Positions 25,966-33,015 of a DNA stretch of 64,000 nucleotides are shown here, piece after piece. Every line of letters begins with the position of its first letter. The stretch's first letter is position 1. Under the pieces are notes generated by a model that made no database searches, was not told the origin of the DNA, and saw nothing but the letters and a program-made list of their open reading frames with translations. This DNA is from Paraburkholderia hospita (GTDB lineage Bacteria > Pseudomonadota > Gammaproteobacteria > Burkholderiales > Burkholderiaceae): assembly GCF_002902965.1 (NCBI RefSeq), contig NZ_CP026107.1, forward strand, positions 1,736,001 through 1,800,000, given 5' to 3'. The position numbers and the translations under genes were made by a program.

Positions 25966-27330
25966 CTACGTGTCGATCTCTTCGCCCTGGGCATCGCGCG
26001 CGGCGATTTTTAGTTGGCGAAGCTTGTGATACAGCGTCTTCTTCGGCATGCCGAGCGCCTCGCTCGCTTCCGCCACGTTGCCGTGGTGACGCCGCAGCAT
26101 GTCCTCGATCAGCCGGCGCTCGAAATACGCAAGCTGATCGGCGAGCGTGCCGCCCTTGACTGTTGTGCTACCGCCCTCGGACAGCAGGCTATCGCCCGTA
26201 AGACCGAGCACGAAGCGGTCAGCGACGTTCTGCAACTCGCGCACGTTGCCGGGCCACGCGTGCGTCATCAGCTCCGAAACCTGCGAAGCCGACACGACAG
26301 GCGCCGGTTGTCCGAAGCGGCGCGCGGCCGCCAGCACGAAATGCTCGAACAGCAACGGCACGTCTTCGCGGCGCTCGCGCAACGGCGGCAGTTCGATCTG
26401 CGCGACGTTCAACCTGTACAACAGGTCCGAGCGAAACCGTCCGTCGGAGGAAAGCGCCGTCAGATCGGCCTTGGTCGCAGCGATCACCCGGCAATCGACG
26501 GAAATCGACTCGTTCGCGCCGAGCCGCTCCAGCGTGCGTTCCTGCAGCACGCGCAGCATCTTGATCTGCAGCGCGACCGGCATGGTTTCGATTTCGTCGA
26601 GAAAGAGCGTGCCGCCGTGCGCCCATTCGATCTTGCCGACACGCTTCTTGATCGCGCCCGTGAACGCGCCCGCTTCGTGCCCGAACAACTCGCTTTCGAA
26701 AATCTGCTCCGGCAGGCCGCCACAATTGAGCGCGACGAAGTGCTTGTCGCGCCGTCCGCCAAAGTCGTGCAGGCTGCGCGCGATCAACTCCTTGCCAGTG
26801 CCCGTCTCGCCCGTGATCAGCACCGACACCGACGTGTCGGCGAGCCGCAAAATCTTCTTGCGCACTTCGGCGATCGCCGGCGACTTGCCGAGCACCAGCG
26901 CCTCGATGCCCTGCCAGTTGTCGAGCGCCGCCCGCAAGCCCTGCACCTCAAGCGTGAGGCGCCGCTTCTCGACCGCGCGCGCGACGCGCCCCGCAATATG
27001 GTCGGACGAAAAAGGCTTCTCGATGAAGTCGTACGCGCCGACCTGCATCGCGCCCACGGCCGTCGAGATATCGGCATGCCCGCTAATCAGCACGACAGGG
27101 ATCTGCGAATCGATCGCCATCACCTTGTCGAGCAGCTGCAATCCGTCGATGCCCGGCATCCGCACATCCGACACGATCACGAGCGGCGCACCCGGTGCGA
27201 CTTCGGCCAGCGCCTGCGCCGCCGATTCGAACGCGCTGACGGGAAACCCCGCCAACGCCACGGCCTGCTCGACGCCGAAGCGGACGTTCTCATCGTCCTC
27301 GACGACGAGCACGCGAATTTCATCTCCCAT
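25966..27330 (-). CDS. dctD: Sigma-54-dependent response regulator, DctD-type
   Basis: A 454-residue NtrC-family regulator. Receiver: VLVVEDDE near the N-terminus, phospho-acceptor Asp in VSDVRMPGIDG. AAA+ domain: Walker A GETGTGKE, the sigma-54 contact loop GAFTGA and GGTLFLDE. C-terminal Fis-type HTH: VAEASEALGMPKKTLYHKLR. It overlaps the kinase gene upstream by 11 bp, so the pair is translationally coupled. It should activate a sigma-54 promoter; one with a textbook match lies at 30770-30784, driving the adjacent 2-hydroxycarboxylate transporter. The name reflects family; a role in hydroxy-dicarboxylate rather than succinate uptake is likely from the neighbour. Confidence 0.85.
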   Translation of the reverse strand: MGDEIRVLVVEDDENVRFGVEQAVALAGFPVSAFESAAQALAEVAPGAPLVIVSDVRMPGIDGLQLLDKVMAIDSQIPVVLISGHADISTAVGAMQVGAYDFIEKPFSSDHIAGRVARAVEKRRLTLEVQGLRAALDNWQGIEALVLGKSPAIAEVRKKILRLADTSVSVLITGETGTGKELIARSLHDFGGRRDKHFVALNCGGLPEQIFESELFGHEAGAFTGAIKKRVGKIEWAHGGTLFLDEIETMPVALQIKMLRVLQERTLERLGANESISVDCRVIAATKADLTALSSDGRFRSDLLYRLNVAQIELPPLRERREDVPLLFEHFVLAAARRFGQPAPVVSASQVSELMTHAWPGNVRELQNVADRFVLGLTGDSLLSEGGSTTVKGGTLADQLAYFERRLIEDMLRRHHGNVAEASEALGMPKKTLYHKLRQLKIAARDAQGEEIDT

Positions 27331-29215
27331 GAACCACCCTCTGCGACGTTGCCGCCGCGAATTCGATAGTGAATTGTGCGCCGCCGTCCGCGCCGCTGTC
27401 TGCAAGATTCGCGGCGGAAATCTTCGCGCCGAAACCCTCGACGATACGCGACGAGATGGCGAGCCCGAGGCCCAGGCCTTGCCCGCGCGGCTTGGTCGTC
27501 ACGAACGGCTCGAACAGATGCGCGAGCACGTCGGGCGCGATGCCGGGGCCGCTATCCGCGATAGTGAACAGCACGCGCTCGCGCGCGTCGGGATCAGCGG
27601 CAGCAATCGTAATCACGCGCTTCGGTTCGTTGCGCACGGCGTCGAGCGCGTTGCCCAGCAGATTGACGATCACCTGCTGCAACTGGCTCGATTCCGCCCA
27701 TACCGTCGTGCCCGCCGGAATCTTCACGTCGAGTTGCACGCCTTCGTCGCGGATGCGCGCTTCGTAGATGAGCCGTGCGTGCGCGACGGCTTCGCTCAGC
27801 GACACCGCCACCCGCTCGACATCGGGCTTGCGCGCGAAGGTCTTCAACTCGCCCGTCAGCACGGCCATGCTGTCGACGAGTTTCGCCACGCGCTCCAGAT
27901 TCGCCACCGCCTGCGCGGGCTGATTGCGCTCGAAGAACGTGCGCGCGTTGTCGCACAGCGTGCGGATCGCGACGAGCGGCTGGTTCAGCTCGTGCGTGAG
28001 GCCCGCGGCCATCTGCCCGAGCACGGCGAGCTTGCCCGCATGCACGACCTCCTGCTGCGAGTCGCGCAGACGCTGCTCGGTCCGCTTGCGCTCGACGATC
28101 TCCTGCTTCATCCGTTCATTGGTTTCCACGAGCGCGGCCGTGCGTTGCGCGACGGTCATCTCCAGCCGGTCATTCGCGAGGCGCAACGCGTCTTGCGCCT
28201 TGAGCTTTTCGGCGATCGTGCGGCGCCGCTGGGTCGCGTACAACGCATACAGCCCGGCGATCAGAAACGCGCCCGTCACGAACGCGAGCGCAATCTGCTG
28301 CTGACGCCGCGCGGCGGCAACGTCGAGCAGCACCATGATCGAGTCGCCCGCTTGCGGCGCGGTCCGCGACATCACGAGAAACTGCGTGGTCCGGCCCGCC
28401 CGCCGCCAGTCGGGAAAGCGCCCGAGCCACGCCGTGCCGTCCCAGTCGGCGACCCGCCGATAAAGCAACGCATCGACGTTGCGGCCCGCGTATTGACGCG
28501 AAGCCTGAATATCGCGCTGCTGCTGCGCGGTGATCGGCCGGAACGCGGTGAACTTCCACGCCGGCACCGTCGAGATGACGATGACCCCGTTGCTGTCGAT
28601 TACCACAGCCGCTTCGCCGGGCGTGCGCCATGCCGCTTCGAGCGCATCGACGCTCAGCTTCACGGCCGCCACGCCGATCGGCTTTCCCGCGTCGCGCACG
28701 GCGCTCGAGAAGTACAGGCCCGGCATGCCCGTGTTCGTGCCGATGCCGAAGAAGCGCCCCGCGCCGTGCGCGAGCGCGTCGTTGAAGTACGGCCGATAGG
28801 AAACGTTGGTGCCGACGAAGCTGAACGACTGGTTCCAGTTGCTCGCGGCGATCACCGAGCCTTGCAGGTCGATCACGTCGACGGCGAGACTGCCTGCGTC
28901 GTTGTTGACGGCTTCGAGATACGTGTTGACTTCCTGCAGCAGCTCAGGCGATGCGCGCGAGCCTGCGCCCAGCAGCGCGCGCACGCTGTCCTGCCGCGCG
29001 ACGATGGCGGGCATCATCTCGAAGCGGCCCAGCTCGCTTTTCAGGCTGGCGGCGTACAGGTCCAGCCGATGCGCGCCGACTTGCGCGAGCGCATCGATCG
29101 CGCGGTCCCACGCAAATTCGACGGCCGCGGCCGCCGCGCCGAGATACAGCGCGCCAGCAGCGGCCCATGCCCACAACGGTATGCCTCTTATTCTCACGCG
29201 CACATTCAACCTCAT
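27320..29215 (-). CDS. dctB: Membrane sensor histidine kinase, DctB-type
   Basis: A 631-residue kinase. Membrane segments near 14-33 and 295-315 flank a periplasmic double-PAS/dCache-like region (VDVIDLQGSVIAASNW, SYRPYFNDALAHG, GVAAVKLSVDALE) matching the C4-dicarboxylate sensor DctB. A coiled coil follows, then HisKA with the His in GLTHELNQPLVAIRTL and HATPase motifs LLGNALDAV, DSGPGI and GLGLGLAISSRI. It pairs with the overlapping sigma-54 activator. The start at 29215 is chosen by domain likeness; the frame is open 24 codons further. Likely ligands are periplasmic di- or hydroxycarboxylates such as malate, tartrate or citrate. Confidence 0.85.
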   Translation of the reverse strand: MRLNVRVRIRGIPLWAWAAAGALYLGAAAAAVEFAWDRAIDALAQVGAHRLDLYAASLKSELGRFEMMPAIVARQDSVRALLGAGSRASPELLQEVNTYLEAVNNDAGSLAVDVIDLQGSVIAASNWNQSFSFVGTNVSYRPYFNDALAHGAGRFFGIGTNTGMPGLYFSSAVRDAGKPIGVAAVKLSVDALEAAWRTPGEAAVVIDSNGVIVISTVPAWKFTAFRPITAQQQRDIQASRQYAGRNVDALLYRRVADWDGTAWLGRFPDWRRAGRTTQFLVMSRTAPQAGDSIMVLLDVAAARRQQQIALAFVTGAFLIAGLYALYATQRRRTIAEKLKAQDALRLANDRLEMTVAQRTAALVETNERMKQEIVERKRTEQRLRDSQQEVVHAGKLAVLGQMAAGLTHELNQPLVAIRTLCDNARTFFERNQPAQAVANLERVAKLVDSMAVLTGELKTFARKPDVERVAVSLSEAVAHARLIYEARIRDEGVQLDVKIPAGTTVWAESSQLQQVIVNLLGNALDAVRNEPKRVITIAAADPDARERVLFTIADSGPGIAPDVLAHLFEPFVTTKPRGQGLGLGLAISSRIVEGFGAKISAANLADSGADGGAQFTIEFAAATSQRVVHGR

Positions 29216-29332
29216 CGATGCCCGACGCCGGATGCCGGCTTGCGCGGGACTCGCGCACGGCACCTTATACGAAAACGGGCGGCGCAAGCTGATCGCGCCG
29301 CCCGCCGCCGCGCCGCATCGGGCGCGGACGCG

Positions 29333-30697
29333 TCAGCCGAAATGCGCGAGCAGGATCAACGTCAGCGTCACCACGATCGCGCCGCCGATGCGCGTCGCGA
29401 TCTGCGCGAACGGCATCAGCGTCATGCGGTTCGCCGCCGTCAGGATCGCGACGTCGCCCGTGCCGCCCTGGCCGCTGTGGCAGGCGTTCACGATCGCGGT
29501 GTCGATAGGGTACATCTTCAGGAAGCGCCCAACCACAAAGCCCGTGCCCATCAGCGTCGCCACGGTCACGACGATGGTCACGATATTGGCGAACGTGAAT
29601 GCGGCGATCAGCTTGTCCCACGGCGTCATCGCGACGCCGATTGCGAACAGCAGCGGATACGTGACAGCCGTCGAGAAGAACTTGTAGACAACGAACGCGC
29701 CTTCCTGCAACTGCGGCGAGACCGCGCGCGCGAGCTTCACCAGCACCGCGAGGAACAGCATTGCGACGGGCGCGGGCAGACCGAACAGATTGCGGCACAT
29801 CAGGCCGAGCAGGTAAAGCGTGATCGCGGTGATGCCGGCGGCGGCAATATGCGTGACGTCGATATGGCCGCTGATTTCTTCCTTCACCGGGTCCATTTCA
29901 TCCTTCTCGCCGACCTGCAGACGCCCGTTGCCCGTCAGATGCGGAAGACGCTTGCCGAGCATGTCGAGTGCGCCGGCCAGCACGATCGCCGTCAGGCTGC
30001 CGAGCATCACGGGCGGCAGCACCTGCGCGAACAGCTCGCCCTGCGGCAGATGCATGATTTCCGAATAGCCGATGGACAGCGGAATCGCGCCCTCGCCGAC
30101 GCCGCCCGCCATGATGGGCACGACGATATACAGCAGCGTATGGCGCACGCCGAGTCCGAACATCGCGCCGACCGCCGTGCCGACGATGGCCGCCGCAATC
30201 GAACCGACCGCCAGCGGCACGAAGATCTTGATGAAGCCCTGGATCAGCACGCGCCGGTCCATGCTCAAAATGCTGCCGACGATGATCGACGCAATGAACA
30301 GGTACAGGAAGTTCGTCTGCTTGGTGAACTCCGTCGTCAGGTTGAGGACGGGTTTCGGCAGCAGGTGATAGTACGTGAGCGCCGACGGCACGAAGGTCGC
30401 GCAGATCGCGGCAGCGCCGATATTGCGCAGGATGGGCAGACGCTTGCCCAACTCGGCGCAGGTGAAGCCGAAGAACGCCAGTACGGCGATCGCCATCGAA
30501 ATTTCGCCGGGCACCTTGCCGGTTACGGCGAAGCCCGTGATCAGCGCAAGCAGGATGAAGTAGACGGGCAGCGGAATGATGCCGATCCGGTATTCCATCA
30601 GCTTCCACCAGCCTTCCGGCCAGAAGCGTGCTTTGGTGGCGGGTTGCTGCGCGGGCGCCGGCTGCGAAGGGCCGTGGGCGTGAGAAGTGGTTTGCAA
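29333..30697 (-). CDS. 2-hydroxycarboxylate transporter family symporter (CitS/MaeP-type)
   Basis: A 454-residue membrane protein with about 11 helices. The two diagnostic GGxG re-entrant loops are present: GGVGEG and GQGGTG. This family carries citrate, malate or lactate with Na+ or H+. A hydrophilic loop (GKRLPHLTGNGRLQVGEKDE...) separates the halves. The gene is transcribed leftward toward the DctBD-type pair, 117 bp before the kinase start, and its promoter region holds a consensus sigma-54 site with dyads upstream. Together this forms a sensor-regulated uptake module. Citrate or malate is the likeliest substrate; the exact one cannot be read from sequence. Confidence 0.88.
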   Translation of the reverse strand: MQTTSHAHGPSQPAPAQQPATKARFWPEGWWKLMEYRIGIIPLPVYFILLALITGFAVTGKVPGEISMAIAVLAFFGFTCAELGKRLPILRNIGAAAICATFVPSALTYYHLLPKPVLNLTTEFTKQTNFLYLFIASIIVGSILSMDRRVLIQGFIKIFVPLAVGSIAAAIVGTAVGAMFGLGVRHTLLYIVVPIMAGGVGEGAIPLSIGYSEIMHLPQGELFAQVLPPVMLGSLTAIVLAGALDMLGKRLPHLTGNGRLQVGEKDEMDPVKEEISGHIDVTHIAAAGITAITLYLLGLMCRNLFGLPAPVAMLFLAVLVKLARAVSPQLQEGAFVVYKFFSTAVTYPLLFAIGVAMTPWDKLIAAFTFANIVTIVVTVATLMGTGFVVGRFLKMYPIDTAIVNACHSGQGGTGDVAILTAANRMTLMPFAQIATRIGGAIVVTLTLILLAHFG

Positions 30698-30769
30698 AGC
30701 ATGTCTCCTTGATCTGGATGCGCGGGTGGCATCGCTTGTCTATGGCCGTGGCCAGTGGACGCCTATAGC

Positions 30770-30784
30770 GCAAGGGCCATGCCA
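30770..30784 (-). promoter_or_regulatory. Sigma-54 (-24/-12) promoter for the 2-hydroxycarboxylate transporter
   Basis: The reverse strand reads TGGCATGGCCCTTGC, matching the consensus TGGCAYRN4TTGC at every fixed position. It lies 73 bp upstream of the transporter start. A sigma-54 activator of the DctD type is encoded in the same cluster, which makes the assignment coherent. Confidence 0.85.
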
Positions 30785-30809
30785 GTTTTTCGCCAAGGAG
30801 AGATTATTT

Positions 30810-30837
30810 AAATCATTGATTTATAAAGCGTTTTATA
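30810..30837. promoter_or_regulatory. Paired AT-rich dyads upstream of the sigma-54 promoter (activator sites)
   Basis: AAATCATTGATTT (30810-30822) and TATAAAGCGTTTTATA (30822-30837) are adjacent perfect dyads about 25-50 bp upstream of the -24 element. They are candidate upstream activating sequences for the DctD-type regulator, though closer to the promoter than usual enhancers. Confidence 0.45.
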
Positions 30838-30952
30838 GACCGGCAAACAAGCGCTGACGATGCCGTTCTGAGACCTCAGAATCGGCCCGGATACGCAGGC
30901 TGAGAGTTCAGCCATTCGCTAGAATCGCGGCATCGCTCGATTGGGGAAAACC

Positions 30953-31393
30953 ATGCAGGACACATGGCAGTTCCAGATCCGGATCACCGTTTCAGACGAA
31001 CGGGCTGGCGCGTTGCGCGCCGATCCTGCTGCGCAGTCATACGCGCCGCTGCATGACGTGCTGAAACGGCATCGCGCGGAATTGAAATGCCAGTTCGACG
31101 CATTCGCCGATTACGTCAAGGAAGCTGAAAAGGCCGGGACGGCTGCGTACCCGCTCTACGACTGGACGCGGCAGACCATCGAGAACCCGGAAAAGAAAGC
31201 AAAGTATCTGCGCTCCTTCACCGTGTACGTGGAGGGCGAGCAGATCTATGCGAAAGAGACGGCCGACTCGCTCGAAGCAGCGCTCTCGTCGCTGGCGCTG
31301 GACCGTGCGTCGGGCATCGAACGCGTGTTCAAGTACGACACGAATCCCGCTCATAACCCGCAGCCGCCGCAATCGGGCGGCAAAGCGCAATAG
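30953..31393 (+). CDS. Hypothetical protein (146 aa)
   Basis: A 146-residue soluble protein starting MQDTWQFQIRITVSDERAG. A strand-like N-terminal segment is followed by helices (APLHDVLKRHRAELKCQFDAFADYVKEAEK) and a C-terminal low-complexity tail (NPQPPQSGGKAQ). The ATG at 30953 follows TTGGGGAAAACC; a TTG four codons earlier is an alternative. I do not recognise a family. It is divergent from the transporter gene and may share the intergenic region, but no functional link is visible. Confidence 0.6.
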   Translation: MQDTWQFQIRITVSDERAGALRADPAAQSYAPLHDVLKRHRAELKCQFDAFADYVKEAEKAGTAAYPLYDWTRQTIENPEKKAKYLRSFTVYVEGEQIYAKETADSLEAALSSLALDRASGIERVFKYDTNPAHNPQPPQSGGKAQ

Positions 31394-31451
31394 CCGGTCC
31401 GCCGCATCCATCGTCTGAAGGACGCCAGCGAACCGGCCACCGCAGCGCACA

Positions 31452-31868
31452 TCACACCAACGCGATTTCGACGTCGATATTGCCGCGCGTTGCCTTCGAA
31501 TACGGGCACGTCTGGTGTGCCGCATCGACGATCTTCTGCGCGATATCAGCGCTCACGCCCGGCAGGCTCACGTTCAGACGCGCCTGCAGGAAGTAGCCGC
31601 CCTCGCCCGTGCCGAGATCGACTTCGGCGTTCACGTTGGTATCGGCGGGCAGCGTCACTTTCAGATCGCGCGCCGCCAGTCCCATTGCGCCGATAAAACA
31701 CGCCGACCAGCCTGCCGCGAACAGTTGCTCGGGGTTCGTGCCCTTGCCGCTCGATCCCGGCGGCGAAAGCTGGATATCCAGCCGGCCGTCCGAGCTGCGC
31801 GCCGCGCCTTCACGGCCGCCCGTAGTTTGCGTCTTGCCTGTGTACAGGACGTTATCGATTCTTGCCAT
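31452..31868 (-). CDS. ohr: Organic hydroperoxide resistance protein (Ohr)
   Basis: A 138-residue OsmC/Ohr-family thiol peroxidase. The two catalytic cysteines are Cys57 in FAAGWSACF and Cys121 in QTCPYSKAT; the Ohr-type N-terminus (YTGKTQTTGGREG) separates it from OsmC. It reduces organic hydroperoxides with lipoyl-dependent thiols as reductant in the cytoplasm. An OhrR-type regulator gene lies 570 bp to the right with the same orientation, and similar dyads precede ohr's small neighbour and ohrR. The small secreted-protein gene at 31895-32164 lies immediately upstream and may be cotranscribed. Confidence 0.95.
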   Translation of the reverse strand: MARIDNVLYTGKTQTTGGREGAARSSDGRLDIQLSPPGSSGKGTNPEQLFAAGWSACFIGAMGLAARDLKVTLPADTNVNAEVDLGTGEGGYFLQARLNVSLPGVSADIAQKIVDAAHQTCPYSKATRGNIDVEIALV

Positions 31869-31894
31869 GATGTTCTCTATCCTCTGCTCGCCGA

Positions 31895-32164
31895 TTAGTG
31901 ATGCTTGAAGGTCGACAGGCCGAACTCGCTCGAAATGGTGCGGTGACCCGACTGAACGGTCTGGGTCGCTACGCCACCCATATCGTCGTTGGCGGCTGCA
32001 TTGCGGCCTGCGTCGGCAACGATGGCGCTCGGGCCTTGCTGCGACACGGGCGCGCCCTGCAGCGGGTTGTAATGCGGCGCCGGGCCGTAGCCGCTCGCGA
32101 AGGCCGAAGTGGACGCTGCTACGCCAAGGGCAAACCAGACTGCGACTTTGAAGAACTTGTTCAT
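31895..32164 (-). CDS. Small exported protein (89 aa) upstream of ohr
   Basis: An 89-residue protein with a clear signal peptide (MNKFFKVAVWFALGVAASTSAFA). The mature part is polar and Gly/Ala-rich (SGYGPAPHYNPLQGAPV...) and ends STFKHH. It resembles the small secreted DUF4148-like proteins that are numerous in Burkholderia, though the family is not certain. It ends 26 bp before ohr begins, in the same direction, and the operator-like dyads at 32261-32337 lie upstream of it, so it probably sits between the peroxide-responsive promoter and ohr. Confidence 0.68.
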   Translation of the reverse strand: MNKFFKVAVWFALGVAASTSAFASGYGPAPHYNPLQGAPVSQQGPSAIVADAGRNAAANDDMGGVATQTVQSGHRTISSEFGLSTFKHH

Positions 32165-32318
32165 GTTGAACTCCGCCAGGTAGAGGCACCCGCCTAAGGG
32201 CGCCATAACTTTAAAAATTCCGTGGATCACGCCTCTCCGACGTCACCCACCTCTTTCAACCGCACACGATTGCATCGCGTACGACACATTCTACGTTCAA
32301 ATTTTTTCCTGTCAAGCG

Positions 32319-32337
32319 CGATTTAATCGTGTGCGAT
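32319..32337. promoter_or_regulatory. OhrR-type operator upstream of the ohr unit
   Basis: CGATTTAATCG (32319-32329), a perfect dyad around a central T, runs into ATCGTGTGCGAT (32326-32337). A related sequence, CGCACACGATTGCATCG, lies at 32261-32277. The same combination occurs upstream of ohrR, which makes a shared regulator binding site likely. Confidence 0.7.
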
Positions 32338-32437
32338 GCATTTGTCGAGAAAAAAGCCGGAAATCCGGCTTGATGACGCGCCTGGCACGGAGCGTCAACT
32401 GGCGCGGCAAGCCCCGCCGCGCCGCGTCAGGCGGTGC

Positions 32438-32899
32438 TCAGTCCTGCTCGCTCACCGCCTTGACCAGGTTGTTGCGCAGCGTGACGATGGACTTCTGCAT
32501 CTTGGAGAACTCGTCAGGCGCGAGGCCGCAAGCCTCCACCAGATCCATACCGAACGCCTTTTCGCGCAGCTTCCGGCCGGCCTTGGTCAGGCTGACGCGC
32601 ACCTGGCGCTCGTCTTCCGGATCGCGCTGGCGCTCCAGATAGCCCATCCCCTCGAGCTTCTTCAGAATCGGCGTGAGCGTGTTCGATTCGAGAAAGAGTT
32701 TTTCACCGAGACCGCTGACGGTCTGATGGTCCTCTTCCCACAGCGCAATCACGGTGATGTATTGCGTGTACGTGAGTCCCAGTTCTTCCAGAATCGGCTT
32801 GTAAGCCTTGCCGAATGCCAGGTTCGCCGAGTAAACGGCAAAGCACAGGAAGTCGGCGAGCTTCGGGTTCGTGTCTTCTGCCTTGGCGGTGGTCTTCAT
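32438..32899 (-). CDS. ohrR: OhrR-type MarR-family peroxide-sensing repressor
   Basis: A 153-residue MarR-family regulator. The sensing cysteine is Cys19 in DFLCFAVYSANLAF, the hallmark of OhrR. The winged HTH follows (TVSGLGEKLFLESNTLTPILKKLEGMGYL) with wing QRDPEDERQVRVSLT. Oxidation of this cysteine by organic hydroperoxides releases DNA and derepresses ohr. The start at 32899 gives the standard N-terminus; 15 additional codons upstream would run into the operator region. Nearly identical operator-like dyads lie just upstream (32951-32968) and in front of the ohr unit. Confidence 0.92.
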   Translation of the reverse strand: MKTTAKAEDTNPKLADFLCFAVYSANLAFGKAYKPILEELGLTYTQYITVIALWEEDHQTVSGLGEKLFLESNTLTPILKKLEGMGYLERQRDPEDERQVRVSLTKAGRKLREKAFGMDLVEACGLAPDEFSKMQKSIVTLRNNLVKAVSEQD

Positions 32900-32950
32900 T
32901 TGCGTCCTCGTTGGCACGAGACGGATGTCTCTACAAGAACGCATTATACA

Positions 32951-32968
32951 TCGTGTGCGATTTAATCG
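32951..32968. promoter_or_regulatory. OhrR-type operator upstream of ohrR
   Basis: TCGTGTGCGATTTAATCG contains the perfect dyad CGATTTAATCG (32958-32968) adjoining TCGTGTGCGA, the same two elements as at 32319-32337 in opposite order. It lies 52-69 bp upstream of ohrR, supporting autoregulation. Confidence 0.7.
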
Positions 32969-33015
32969 GAAATGCTTGACATTACATAAAGGTTGCGGGC
33001 AGGCGCCCGCCCGCT

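Noticed and set aside
26147..30712. Open frame of 1521 codons on the plus strand
   Set aside because: It lies antisense to the dctD, dctB and transporter genes, has highly biased composition, no domain likeness and no ribosome site; it is a high-GC shadow of real genes.
32995..33014. GC-rich hairpin after the nitrate reductase stop
   Set aside because: GCGGGC/GCCCGC stem followed by only AACCTTT; too weak to list as a terminator with confidence.
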